A stretch of 64,000 nucleotides of DNA, taken from positions 1 to 64,000 of the forward strand of contig CAMVOK010000013.1 in assembly GCA_947169115.1 (NCBI GenBank), in the 5' to 3' direction. The stretch comes from an uncultured Prevotellaceae bacterium. GTDB lineage: Bacteria > Bacteroidota > Bacteroidia > Bacteroidales > Bacteroidaceae. The first letter of the stretch is position 1. Every line of letters begins with the position of its first letter. The position numbers and the translations under genes are program-made. A model generated the notes under the pieces. It had not been told where the DNA came from, did not search any database, and saw only the letters and a program-made list of their open reading frames with translations. This document shows, piece after piece, positions 7,121-18,058 of this stretch.

Positions 7121-9871
7121 TCACTTTACCATGATTTTCTTACCATTCACAATGTTCACGCCACGGCGCATCTCCGTCAGACGACGACCGCTGAGGTCGA
7201 AGATCTTGGCAGCCTCCTCGGCACTTACCTTCTCGATGGTCTGAATGCCATCGGTAGAGTTGAAGACGAAGGTGAAGTTCTTCACGCCCTCTGGAAGATC
7301 TACGTTACCAGTTTCTATAATAGCCTTACCAGCAGGAACAACACCATCATTCAACACTGTCAAAGAGGTGCCCTTCAAACCAAAGTATGCATGATGAGTA
7401 ACATAGGTGGGATTTACGATGCCCACGAACAGGTTGTCTGTCAGTTCCGTATCACCATCAGCCATGGGGATTTCGACTACGGCACTGGCCTCACCCTTCA
7501 GCAGGACACCCTGACCACCCTTGATGGTAGAAGTAACCTGATTGAAGGTAACAACGCCCTTGTCGATGTTTGTCACTTCCCAAGCCGTGAAGTCGTTTTC
7601 ACCGCTGAAGTCCAGAGGATTCACACTGGCATACGTACCATAACCATAAGCGTTCAAAGTAACAGACTCTGTAGCGGAAGAACCACCTGCAAAGTGAACC
7701 ACGATGCTTGAAATCTGGGTATTGTATGCATTTGTTACCTTTAGTTTGTAAATGGTACCAGCAGCCCGATAACTTTCATCAATCACATACTCGTTAGTAA
7801 CATCCTTTGCACTTTCAGTTTCTGTACTAACGGCAACATCACCCACATAGATATTTTGTTTTACCTTAGCAGAAGCACCCGAAGTACCAACTACGTCAAT
7901 TTTTACTACATCATAAGAGAAAGCAGGGAATTCTAAATATGAATCTTTCTTTCCTAACATAAGATAGCCCGAATTCAACTTGTAATTATCAGCAGCAGAC
8001 AATTTGATAGAATATGTTCCATCCGTAAATGTTGCAAGTTCCTTGTTTGTTCCCGAAGTAGGAATATTCCAATTATCTTGACTTGTAAAGTCTAACGTAA
8101 CCTCGCTAGCAGCCGAAGGAGCTGTTGTCTTGCCAGGTGTTGGATTAACGATTACCGAGAGATTCAATGCATCATCGGTTGCCTTATAGGTTTCGCCTTC
8201 TGTAGTAGAAACAGAAAGAAGGGCAGGACCAACAGCGACGGCAGTAACTGTGTTACCATCAATCTGTATCACATCTGTATTATCAACGCCCAATACTAAC
8301 GTACCATCTGTAGTATAGTCGGTACCGTTCACAAACGTATAACTTTCACCATAAGTAAGTTCCAAACTGCCGAGATTGTTAATAGGCGTCAAATCAGGCT
8401 CAGCCTTCTGACCAATCACAGTGACGGTGATGGTTACTTCGGGTGCTGCCTTATATGTTTCGGTAGCAGCAGAGTTAGCCTTGATAACAATAGTACCAGC
8501 TTTTGCCTGAATGATACTTATTGTATTGCCCACAAGGTTAAAGTCAGTGCCTTCAGTCAGCGTAGTATTATCTGTATCAACTGTGAAAGTAACAGCCGCG
8601 CCACTGGTAGCCGTAGCCTCCAAAGTCAGTACATTCTCTGTAGCAGTATTGATGCTCTTCTCCGTACCACCAGTTACCGTAATTTCGTTATCGAGGAGTT
8701 CCGTGCGCTGCAATGATACCAGCTGGTTGTTCTGGGCAAACTCGTAAGTACCTTTATATAAAGTCAAATTACCATATATAACGACCTCGTCACCTACCTG
8801 AATGTCGTCCGCGCTGGTGAACCAATCTCCATTGTAACTCTTACCACGGTAGGCCTGTAACTGGTCTGCTGTGGTAGAACCGTCAGCAGAGATATTATAG
8901 GTAATATTTCCATAGCCAGAATCAAAAGGTGTCACTATTTCAGAAACAATACCCGTAGCATATACACCAGTAACACCTGTACCGGCATCAATGGCAGCAC
9001 GAGCCTGAGCTACCGTGTAGGGATTGTTCTCTGTACCAGGACCATTGGGGTCGTCATTTGTGACCGTTAAAGTATAGGTTGCAGATGAGTTTTTGTAAGA
9101 GGTATCACCTGCATAAGTGGCAGTAATCTTAGTAGTACCTGCAGCAACAAGAGTTACAACACCAGAAGCAGCATCAATTGTGGCAACAGACGGGGTTTCA
9201 GATTCCCATGTAACAGACGCGCCGCTAACAGCACTTTCACCAGCCATAACTGTGGCAGAGAAAGAACCTGCAGCTGTGCCTTCAAACACGTTGGTGTTTG
9301 TGATACCAGAATCATCAATCGTTACAGTTGTAGCTGTACGAGTGTCGCCTGAGCCTCCAACTTCCCATACGATGGTAACTGAGGTTAAATACATGGCACC
9401 ACTCAAAGAACGGAAACCAATATACTCATAATCATCACTCACCGTCAGCGAAGTGGATGTTCCCTTAACAATAGTACCAAGTAAAGTTCCTTGATTACTT
9501 GTATTATAAAGGTCAGTAGCTGCCGAATAAGCTGAATTCTTGCCATAAACATTCAATGTACGACCATTAGGAGTGGAAGATTGCCATTCTACTGTAATAC
9601 TTTTAACTTTACCACCAGAGGCCGTGGTCACAACACCCGAATTGTTACTGGTCGAGCGAAGCTGTATGCTGCTATTTCCACCAGCACATCGACCAGCATA
9701 TACAGCATCCGAAGTAGCCGTTTTACCCGAAAATTCCGAATAAGATGTACCGGTTATTTCAGTAAGTGTTTGATTTAGGACATCAGTAACATCTTCTGCC
9801 CACACATTTCCGACTCCCAGGAACATGCATAGCATGAGGAGCCATGATTTAAAATGTAATTTTTTACTCAT
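7121..9871 (-). CDS. Exported Ig-like (BIG2) surface protein with C-terminal DLSGRR tag
   Basis: This is a 916-aa secreted or surface protein. Residues 1-25 form a signal peptide ending near VWAED. Around 180-270 is a bacterial Ig-like group 2 domain (VTWESETPSVATID..GVVTLVAAGTTKITATY). Around 285-380 is an OB-like module of the kind seen in Bacteroidales surface proteins (VYATGIVSEI..DDIQVGDEVVIYGNL). Further Ig-like segments follow. The last 30 residues (KIFDLSGRRL..GVNIVNGKKIMVK) resemble the short C-terminal tag common in Prevotella exported proteins and related to type IX secretion sorting signals. No catalytic motif is visible. Only 29 bp separate it from hepT, so it may share a transcript with the toxin-antitoxin pair. 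Confidence 0.75.
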   Translation of the reverse strand: MSKKLHFKSWLLMLCMFLGVGNVWAEDVTDVLNQTLTEITGTSYSEFSGKTATSDAVYAGRCAGGNSSIQLRSTSNNSGVVTTASGGKVKSITVEWQSSTPNGRTLNVYGKNSAYSAATDLYNTSNQGTLLGTIVKGTSTSLTVSDDYEYIGFRSLSGAMYLTSVTIVWEVGGSGDTRTATTVTIDDSGITNTNVFEGTAAGSFSATVMAGESAVSGASVTWESETPSVATIDAASGVVTLVAAGTTKITATYAGDTSYKNSSATYTLTVTNDDPNGPGTENNPYTVAQARAAIDAGTGVTGVYATGIVSEIVTPFDSGYGNITYNISADGSTTADQLQAYRGKSYNGDWFTSADDIQVGDEVVIYGNLTLYKGTYEFAQNNQLVSLQRTELLDNEITVTGGTEKSINTATENVLTLEATATSGAAVTFTVDTDNTTLTEGTDFNLVGNTISIIQAKAGTIVIKANSAATETYKAAPEVTITVTVIGQKAEPDLTPINNLGSLELTYGESYTFVNGTDYTTDGTLVLGVDNTDVIQIDGNTVTAVAVGPALLSVSTTEGETYKATDDALNLSVIVNPTPGKTTAPSAASEVTLDFTSQDNWNIPTSGTNKELATFTDGTYSIKLSAADNYKLNSGYLMLGKKDSYLEFPAFSYDVVKIDVVGTSGASAKVKQNIYVGDVAVSTETESAKDVTNEYVIDESYRAAGTIYKLKVTNAYNTQISSIVVHFAGGSSATESVTLNAYGYGTYASVNPLDFSGENDFTAWEVTNIDKGVVTFNQVTSTIKGGQGVLLKGEASAVVEIPMADGDTELTDNLFVGIVNPTYVTHHAYFGLKGTSLTVLNDGVVPAGKAIIETGNVDLPEGVKNFTFVFNSTDGIQTIEKVSAEEAAKIFDLSGRRLTEMRRGVNIVNGKKIMVK

Positions 9872-9900
9872 AATAATTTGTATTTAGTTAAATATTAAAG

Positions 9901-10314
9901 TTATTGTTCTTCACATGGGATAATGTCATATAAATTGTCTATGAAATAATTCACAGCTTTAAGCAATGGATTCAAGTCGTTTTGAATAACATCCCAAACA
10001 AAATCAGTATTAATATCAAAATAGCCGTGCGCTATATGGTCGCGCATGCCCATCACCTGTTTCCATGGAATCTCAGGCTGCAAAGGTAACAACTGACGTT
10101 GCGTTTTGACATCAATACGCTTAAATCCCTCTCCGATGGCCTCTATTAGCATACAATCAGCAGCCAAAGTTTTCATGCCTTCAGGGGAATTCAGGAAATC
10201 GTCAGCACACGATATTCCCTTGTTCCATTCCTGCAAATCGGCTATAGCCTTTTTTATCTGCTGTAGCTGATCCTCAATTACCTGCAACTGGCGAAAAGAC
10301 ATCAATGCCATCAT
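9901..10314 (-). CDS. hepT: HepT-like RNase toxin (DUF86/HEPN family)
   Basis: This 137-aa all-helical protein carries the HEPN active-site motif Rx4HxY as RDHIAHGY (R91, H96, Y98), typical of HepT toxins that cleave RNA when freed from their partner. The companion nucleotidyltransferase gene mntA lies immediately upstream and overlaps it by 41 bp (29 bp if translation begins at the internal MSFRQL, 10302). That coupling is the usual arrangement for HepT/MntA pairs, in which MntA adds AMP to the toxin tyrosine. The motif is intact, so the toxin is probably functional. Confidence 0.88.
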   Translation of the reverse strand: MMALMSFRQLQVIEDQLQQIKKAIADLQEWNKGISCADDFLNSPEGMKTLAADCMLIEAIGEGFKRIDVKTQRQLLPLQPEIPWKQVMGMRDHIAHGYFDINTDFVWDVIQNDLNPLLKAVNYFIDNLYDIIPCEEQ

Positions 10315-10585
10315 CTTCTATTTGTTGTTTAAAAAAGGGACGCATTCCACGATGCTCCTGTATCAAATCCACTCCACAGCCCAACAATTGTTCTAAATAC
10401 TGAGCAGCAGCTATATGGTTGTAGAACTTAGGAGGCATGGTGACAAACAAATCCACATCACTACCATCGTGGTGCTCATTGCGAGCGACCGAACCAAACA
10501 TACGCATCGAAGTAATCCCAAACCGCTTCTGCAGTTCGCTCCGATGCGCTCTAATGGTATCGATATACTCACTTCGAGTCCTCAT
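10274..10585 (-). CDS. mntA: MntA-like minimal nucleotidyltransferase antitoxin
   Basis: The 103-aa protein has the minimal nucleotidyltransferase signature GSx10DxD: GSVARNEHHDGSDVDLF, with G31, S32, D43 and D45. In characterised HepT/MntA systems this enzyme neutralises the toxin by AMPylating the HEPN tyrosine. I chose the start at MRTRSEYIDTIRAH (10585), because a good promoter (-7 TACCTTTG at 10605-10612 with TTG 20 nt further upstream) lies just before it; a longer reading would place the promoter inside the gene. It overlaps hepT. Confidence 0.87.
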   Translation of the reverse strand: MRTRSEYIDTIRAHRSELQKRFGITSMRMFGSVARNEHHDGSDVDLFVTMPPKFYNHIAAAQYLEQLLGCGVDLIQEHRGMRPFFKQQIEDDGIDVFSPVAGN

Positions 10586-10604
10586 ACTTTCCCTTATTTG
10601 CCTA

Positions 10605-10635
10605 CAAAGGTACAAAAATCCCTGCAACCGAGCAA
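10605..10635 (-). promoter_or_regulatory. Promoter of the mntA-hepT pair
   Basis: Minus strand: -7 TACCTTTG (10605-10612) and a TTG-containing -33 box (tttgcttg) 20 nt upstream. The predicted transcript begins about 15 nt before mntA, favouring the short start. Confidence 0.75.
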
Positions 10636-10644
10636 GCAAAACCA

Positions 10645-10670
10645 CAAAAAAACGCCCGATTTCTCGGGCA
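10645..10670 (-). terminator. Intrinsic terminator downstream of the LacZ-type GH2 gene
   Basis: On the minus strand GCCCGA-gaaa-TCGGGC (10654-10669) is followed by a run of seven T. It lies about 240 bp past the GH2 stop and before the mntA promoter, so it separates the two transcription units. Confidence 0.85.
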
Positions 10671-10678
10671 TTAAATAC

Positions 10679-10760
10679 ACATTAAAAGACACGAAACACA
10701 CAAATTATTTATCCATTGAATGTTAGAAAGATAATTCGTGTATTTCGTGTCTTTTGATGT
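10679..10760. repeat. Imperfect 30-bp inverted repeat (hairpin element)
   Basis: The arms 'acattaaaagacacgaaaca..' (10679-10708) and '..tttcgtgtcttttgatgt' (10731-10760) pair at 27 of 30 positions around a 22-nt loop. It sits inside the 325-bp interval 10586-10910, which holds this hairpin, the terminator at 10645 and the element at 10786-10895, and no gene that I can see. Confidence 0.8.
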
Positions 10761-10785
10761 TAGGTAAATCTATCCTACATGTTTT

Positions 10786-10895
10786 TAGAAACGAATTATC
10801 CTAATTGACCTTAATTCCCTTAATTATATTCTTGACATTAAATTAAGATAAAATTCGTGGATAAAATTAATATAAATTAGGATAATTCGTTTCTA
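10786..10895. mobile_element. MITE-like element, copy 1 (110 bp, perfect 21-bp terminal inverted repeats)
   Basis: The left end 'tagaaacgaattatcctaa' and the right end, its exact reverse complement, form perfect 21-bp terminal inverted repeats (10786-10806 and 10875-10895). The AT-rich core includes 'gaccttaattcccttaatt'. Copy 2 is at 16271-16381. It has no coding capacity and no obvious target-site duplication, and a transposase could only act in trans. The stop of the GH2 gene lies 16 bp to its right. Confidence 0.8.
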
Positions 10896-10910
10896 ATATT
10901 ATTTCGAATA

Positions 10911-14152
<3,242 letters not shown>

Positions 14153-14164
14153 GCATTTGGGGTA

Positions 14165-14302
14165 AAAAACAAACGATTTTGTTTTGTGCTGCGCTCTACT
14201 TTTCGTAACTCTGTCCATAAATTGACGAACTTACTCTGTCTCGGCATAAAAAAACAAACATATTTGTTTTGTTCTGCGCTCTACTTTTCGTAACTTTGTA
14301 AC
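14165..14302 (+). promoter_or_regulatory. Duplicated promoter module upstream of the DUF6057 gene
   Basis: Two direct copies of a block of about 50 bp are present: a small palindrome (aaacaaa..tttgttttg) followed by 'ctgcgctctacttttcgtaact'. In the proximal copy TTTG (14268-14271), a 19-nt spacer and TAACTTTG (14291-14298) make a near-consensus promoter 20 nt before the ATG. The distal copy has TAACTCTG (14206-14213), a one-base decay of the -7 box. The palindrome inside each copy could be an operator. Confidence 0.75.
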
Positions 14303-14317
14303 ATAAAGACAAAGAAA

Positions 14318-16201
14318 ATGAAATACGCAAAGCGAATCATCGTACCTTTACTTATGGCGATAAGCCTTGTAGTCATGGGGGGTATGGTGCTACAGACAGA
14401 GAGCGAAGTGCTCTACCGAATGCAAGAACTATCCCTGTGGCTACCCACACGCCACTTCTACCAAACATCCGTCATCTATCCCGGCGGCACACTGACATGG
14501 GCTGCCGCCATGATGACACAGTTCTTCTTCCACCCCACCCTGGGCATGACCATGATGGTGGCCTGCTGGGGCATTATTGTGGTGCTCCTCTGCTATCAGT
14601 TCCACCTGCGTGGCCCGTGGCGACTGCTCACTCTGTTGGTACCTCTTGCCCTGTTGGCCTGTCTGGTACAAACAGGTTACTGGATTTATTACATGAAGTT
14701 ACAAGGGTACGTCTGGGTACCCACCTTGGGGGTATTGTTATCTTCCCTGCTGGGTTTCATCCACTTGCTCATTCCCAACCGATGGGTGAAGATGGGTTTC
14801 ATGGTATCAGTGGGCATTCTGGGCTATCCGCTCATGGGAGCCTGGTGGGCTCTGGCCTTGGCACTGATGGTAGTACCCCGACACCTGCGTATGGAGAAAT
14901 CGGAAGCCATCAACGTGGCCTTGGCTCTCGCCCTCGTTGTGCTGGTTCCCCTCATCATGGTTCAGCAGTTCTACGGACAGGTAGAAACGAGCCAAGCCTA
15001 CCTGGCTGCCATGCCCTGCTTCCAATACGCACAAACGGACTGTGAGAGCTATCGCTATGCCTACTATGCCCTGGCCAGCGCGTTTGTCATCTGCGCCATG
15101 CCTGGCCTCATCTACCGTAACAGCGTGGAGACCTACAAGGAACTACGTCTGTCGTGGGCATTGAGCCTGGTTCTTATCGCACTGGCAAGCTTTGGCGTAT
15201 CAAAGTGCTGGTTCCGCGATACGAACTTCCACAAGGAAATCGCCATGAACAATGCCATAGAGCGACTCGACTGGGAGGGTGTGCTACGCATCATGCTCAG
15301 TCAGGATATGGGTGAACCCATGCCCCCCACACGCGTTATGGTCATGATGAAGAACCTGGCTTTGTTCCGCCTCGGAAGAGCCGGTAACGAAATGTTCCGC
15401 TATCCCGAAGGGGCAGAAGAGCAACATGCTCCATGGAAGGTGCGCATGACACAGGTTGGTGGAAAGATGCTATACTACCACCACGGCAAGGCTGGTTTCT
15501 CGTACCGATGGTGCATGGAGGACGGTGTGGAGTTTGGCTGGAGCGTAGATGTACTGAAATATATGACCAAGAACAGCCTCATCACCCACGACTGGGAGGT
15601 GGCACGCAAGTACATCAACCTGCTGAAGAAAACGCTCTACCACCGCGAATGGGCGGAGCATTACGAACAGCTCATCTACCACCCCGAACGCATGGCCGAA
15701 GACCCTGAGATGAAGGCCATCATCCCCCTGGCCGAGTTCGGCGACCGACTGGACGGCGACAACACGCTGGTGGAACTATACCTGTTGAAGACCTTCTCGT
15801 CAGGTTTCGGGGCCGACCCCAGTTATCAGGAGATGACACTCATCTGTTCGCTCATCATGAAAGACATCGACCTCTTCTGGCCACGCTTCCACCAGTATCT
15901 GAACATGCACCAGAAGGAAGAAGGCTTCCATGCTCCAAGATATTACCAAGAGGCCGCCTACCTGTATTCGATGCTCGAACCCCAGCGACCCAGTGATCTC
16001 TGGCCCGGACTGACAAACGCCGAGGCCGCCCAACGCATCCCCTTCGATGCAGAAGTTAAGAACACCTACGAACGCTTCATGCAGTTCAACACCCAGTGCG
16101 GTTCCATGTCGGAAGAACAGAAGAAAGTTGCCTTCTATCCGCAATACGGCGACACGTTCTACTACTTCTACTTCCTCGTACGTAACCAGAAAACCAATTA
16201 A
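14318..16201 (+). CDS. DUF6057 family polytopic membrane protein
   Basis: The 627-aa protein has about nine or ten hydrophobic segments in its first 320 residues (for example IIVPLLMAISLVVMGGMVLQ and WRLLTLLVPLALLACLVQ). These are followed by a soluble, helix-rich C-terminal half (about 330-627) with repeated Trp/Tyr/Leu-rich helices resembling TPR-like solenoids. It resembles the Bacteroidetes-specific DUF6057 family; no enzymatic motif is seen. It is the first gene of a plus-strand cluster with a PD40 lipoprotein and a GH2, separated from the next gene by 218 bp containing two repeat elements. Likely an inner-membrane protein of unknown function. Confidence 0.75.
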   Translation: MKYAKRIIVPLLMAISLVVMGGMVLQTESEVLYRMQELSLWLPTRHFYQTSVIYPGGTLTWAAAMMTQFFFHPTLGMTMMVACWGIIVVLLCYQFHLRGPWRLLTLLVPLALLACLVQTGYWIYYMKLQGYVWVPTLGVLLSSLLGFIHLLIPNRWVKMGFMVSVGILGYPLMGAWWALALALMVVPRHLRMEKSEAINVALALALVVLVPLIMVQQFYGQVETSQAYLAAMPCFQYAQTDCESYRYAYYALASAFVICAMPGLIYRNSVETYKELRLSWALSLVLIALASFGVSKCWFRDTNFHKEIAMNNAIERLDWEGVLRIMLSQDMGEPMPPTRVMVMMKNLALFRLGRAGNEMFRYPEGAEEQHAPWKVRMTQVGGKMLYYHHGKAGFSYRWCMEDGVEFGWSVDVLKYMTKNSLITHDWEVARKYINLLKKTLYHREWAEHYEQLIYHPERMAEDPEMKAIIPLAEFGDRLDGDNTLVELYLLKTFSSGFGADPSYQEMTLICSLIMKDIDLFWPRFHQYLNMHQKEEGFHAPRYYQEAAYLYSMLEPQRPSDLWPGLTNAEAAQRIPFDAEVKNTYERFMQFNTQCGSMSEEQKKVAFYPQYGDTFYYFYFLVRNQKTN

Positions 16202-16205
16202 AGGA

Positions 16206-16240
16206 CTCTCCCCCTGCCCTCCCTGTGAGGGAGGGAGGGT
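16206..16240. repeat. G/C-rich palindrome 'ccctccctgtgagggaggg', intergenic copy
   Basis: Directly after the DUF6057 stop the sequence reads tccccctgccctccct-gtg-agggagggaggg. It is a member of the dispersed family found in frame inside several genes of this window and could also act as a weak terminator. Confidence 0.75.
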
Positions 16241-16270
16241 TGACAAAGATAAATAAGATTATAATATATA

Positions 16271-16381
16271 TGAAACGAATTATCATAATTGACCTTAATT
16301 CTCTTAATTATATTCTTGACATTAAGATAAATTCTTGGATTCGTGGATAAAATTAATATAAATTAGGATAATTCGTTTCTA
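16271..16381. mobile_element. MITE-like element, copy 2
   Basis: Same ends and core as the element at 10786-10895 (left end 'tgaaacgaattatcataatt', right end 'aattaggataattcgtttct'). The cores run in the same direction in both copies. However, the flank 'aaaaacatgtaggata' lies to the right of this copy and, reverse-complemented, to the left of copy 1, so core and flank are inverted relative to each other. Confidence 0.78.
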
Positions 16382-16419
16382 AAAACATGTAGGATAAATC
16401 TGATTAGGTACTTAATAAT

Positions 16420-17979
16420 ATGATAAAAGAAATGATAAGTTTCAATTTACAAAAGTATATACTCCCCGCCCTCGGGAGGGGAATGGGGGTGGGGTTACTA
16501 TTTTTCGCCGCCTGCTCCAATCCCAAACTTCCTGCCCAGTACACCGAGAGCCAGGAAAAGCCCGACATCTTCCCAGAATACCAAGATGTAACCGTCCCCG
16601 TGAATATCGCACCGCTGACCTTCCACATCGACACGGAAGCCAACGACTACGTGACACGCATCACGGCCGGCGACCAGGAATGGCTCTACGCCGGACGCGA
16701 CGTATGCCCCACCCCAAAGCAATGGGCACAAATGCTAAATGCCCAAATGGTAAATGGTCAAATGGTAAATGGTAAATGTCGAATGGTAAATGTAGAGGTT
16801 TTCGTAGAGAACAACAGTAAGTGGACACGTCTGAAGCCCTTCGCCATCTATATTTCGGAGGACGAAATCGACCCCTATATCTCCTATCGCCTTATCTCTC
16901 CCTCCTATGTCACCTACGAAGACCTGACCATCAACCAACGCTGTCTGGAAAACTATGACGAAAGCCTCATCTACGGCAATATGGCGAACAGCAACGAAAA
17001 GGACGGACAGTGCATAAACTGCCACTCGTACCAAGCCTATAACCCCGAACGGATGCAGTTCCATGTGCGCCAGTTCCTCGGTGGCACCATCATTGCCTAC
17101 GACGGAAAGATTGAACGCATTGACATGAAGACGGGAAAGACGGTATCGGCTGGGGTGTATCCGAGCTGGCATCCGACGGAAAAGCTCATAGCTTATAGTA
17201 CCAACAAAACCGGCCAGAGTTTCCACACCCACGACAACCAGAAGGTGGAGGTGCAGGACACCTACAGCGACCTGATGCTCTACGATGTGGAAAAGCACGA
17301 GGTTCAACCACTTCCCTGTGACACCAACGACCTCGACTGTTTCCCTTTCTGGAGCCCTGACGGCAAGTATCTCTACTACTGCTCGGCACATTACGAGAAA
17401 CTGGATACGGCAGAAGCTACCACAAAGGAGTTTGACATGATTCAGAACTACGAAAAGGTGAAATACAACCTCTATCGTCGCCCGTTTGAACTAAAGACAA
17501 AATCGTTCGGCGAGCGGGAGATGGTATTCGATGCCGCACGCGATTCCATGTCGGCTACCCTGCCCCGCATCAGTCCTGACGGACGCTGGTTACTATTCAC
17601 CATGGGCAACCATGGGGTGTTCCATATCTGGCACCGCGATGCCGACCTCTACCTCATGAACCTTGCCACAAACGAGACACGACGACTCGACGAAGTAAAC
17701 TCTGACAACGTGGAGTCATACCACTCGTGGAGCAGCAACGGACGCTGGATTATCTTCAGCAGCCGACGCACCGACGGCAACTTCACCCGTCCTTACATCG
17801 CACACTTCGATGGCAAAGGACACTTCTCGAAACCCTTCGAACTCCCCCAACGCCATCCCCAGTATCACCGCGAATTCATGCGCTCGTACAACATCCCCGA
17901 GTTCATGACAGGTCCTGTAACCATAGGCTCACAACAATTCGCCAGCGAAATAAGAAAAGACAGCATAAAAGCCAAATAA
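16420..17979 (+). CDS. PD40/TolB-like beta-propeller lipoprotein with a CxxCH haem-c motif
   Basis: The 519-aa lipoprotein has a lipobox FFAACSN with Cys32, so it should be anchored in the periplasmic or outer-membrane leaflet. A CINCH motif (C198, C201, H202) is a canonical c-type haem attachment site. From about residue 230 onward are PD40/WD40-like blades (VYPSWHPTEKLIAYSTN, FPFWSPDGKYLYYCS, PRISPDGRWLLFTMG, SYHSWSSNGRWIIFSS). Two repeat insertions are visible. The hydrophobic part of the signal peptide (ILPALGRGMGVGLL) is encoded by a G/C-rich palindrome, and residues around 107-127 (NAQMVNGQMVNG) by 'aatggtaaatgg' words. Its partner is probably the preceding DUF6057 protein. Role unknown; electron transfer or sensing are possibilities. 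Confidence 0.78.
   Translation: MIKEMISFNLQKYILPALGRGMGVGLLFFAACSNPKLPAQYTESQEKPDIFPEYQDVTVPVNIAPLTFHIDTEANDYVTRITAGDQEWLYAGRDVCPTPKQWAQMLNAQMVNGQMVNGKCRMVNVEVFVENNSKWTRLKPFAIYISEDEIDPYISYRLISPSYVTYEDLTINQRCLENYDESLIYGNMANSNEKDGQCINCHSYQAYNPERMQFHVRQFLGGTIIAYDGKIERIDMKTGKTVSAGVYPSWHPTEKLIAYSTNKTGQSFHTHDNQKVEVQDTYSDLMLYDVEKHEVQPLPCDTNDLDCFPFWSPDGKYLYYCSAHYEKLDTAEATTKEFDMIQNYEKVKYNLYRRPFELKTKSFGEREMVFDAARDSMSATLPRISPDGRWLLFTMGNHGVFHIWHRDADLYLMNLATNETRRLDEVNSDNVESYHSWSSNGRWIIFSSRRTDGNFTRPYIAHFDGKGHFSKPFELPQRHPQYHREFMRSYNIPEFMTGPVTIGSQQFASEIRKDSIKAK
16460..16498 (+). repeat. G/C-rich palindrome supplying signal-peptide codons
   Basis: 'ccccgccctcgggaggggaatgggggtgggg' lies in frame inside the signal peptide of the PD40 lipoprotein and encodes part of its hydrophobic core (ALGRGMGVGLL). 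Confidence 0.8.
16735..16797 (+). repeat. 'aaatggtaaatgg' word repeat inside the PD40 gene
   Basis: About six variants of the words 'caaatg' and 'gtaaatg' follow one another without disrupting the frame, giving peptide words such as QMVNGQMVNGK. The same kind of words recur in the GH2 gene at 20212-20250 and between genes at 41790-41826. Confidence 0.85.
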
Positions 17980-17980
17980 A

Positions 17981-18013
17981 GCCCACCCCGTCCCTCCCTG
18001 GGGAGGGAGAAGT
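17981..18013. repeat. G/C-rich palindrome, intergenic copy between the PD40 and GH2 genes
   Basis: 'ccaccccgtccctccctggggagggagaag' directly follows the PD40 stop codon. Same family as 16206-16240. Confidence 0.75.
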
Positions 18014-18058
18014 TGGCACATGAGGAAAGATTACACTAAAATAAAAAAAATAAGAATT

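Noticed and set aside
10415..10726. 103-aa plus-strand frame overlapping mntA
   Set aside because: Runs through the mntA coding region, the terminator and a hairpin repeat; no protein-like features.
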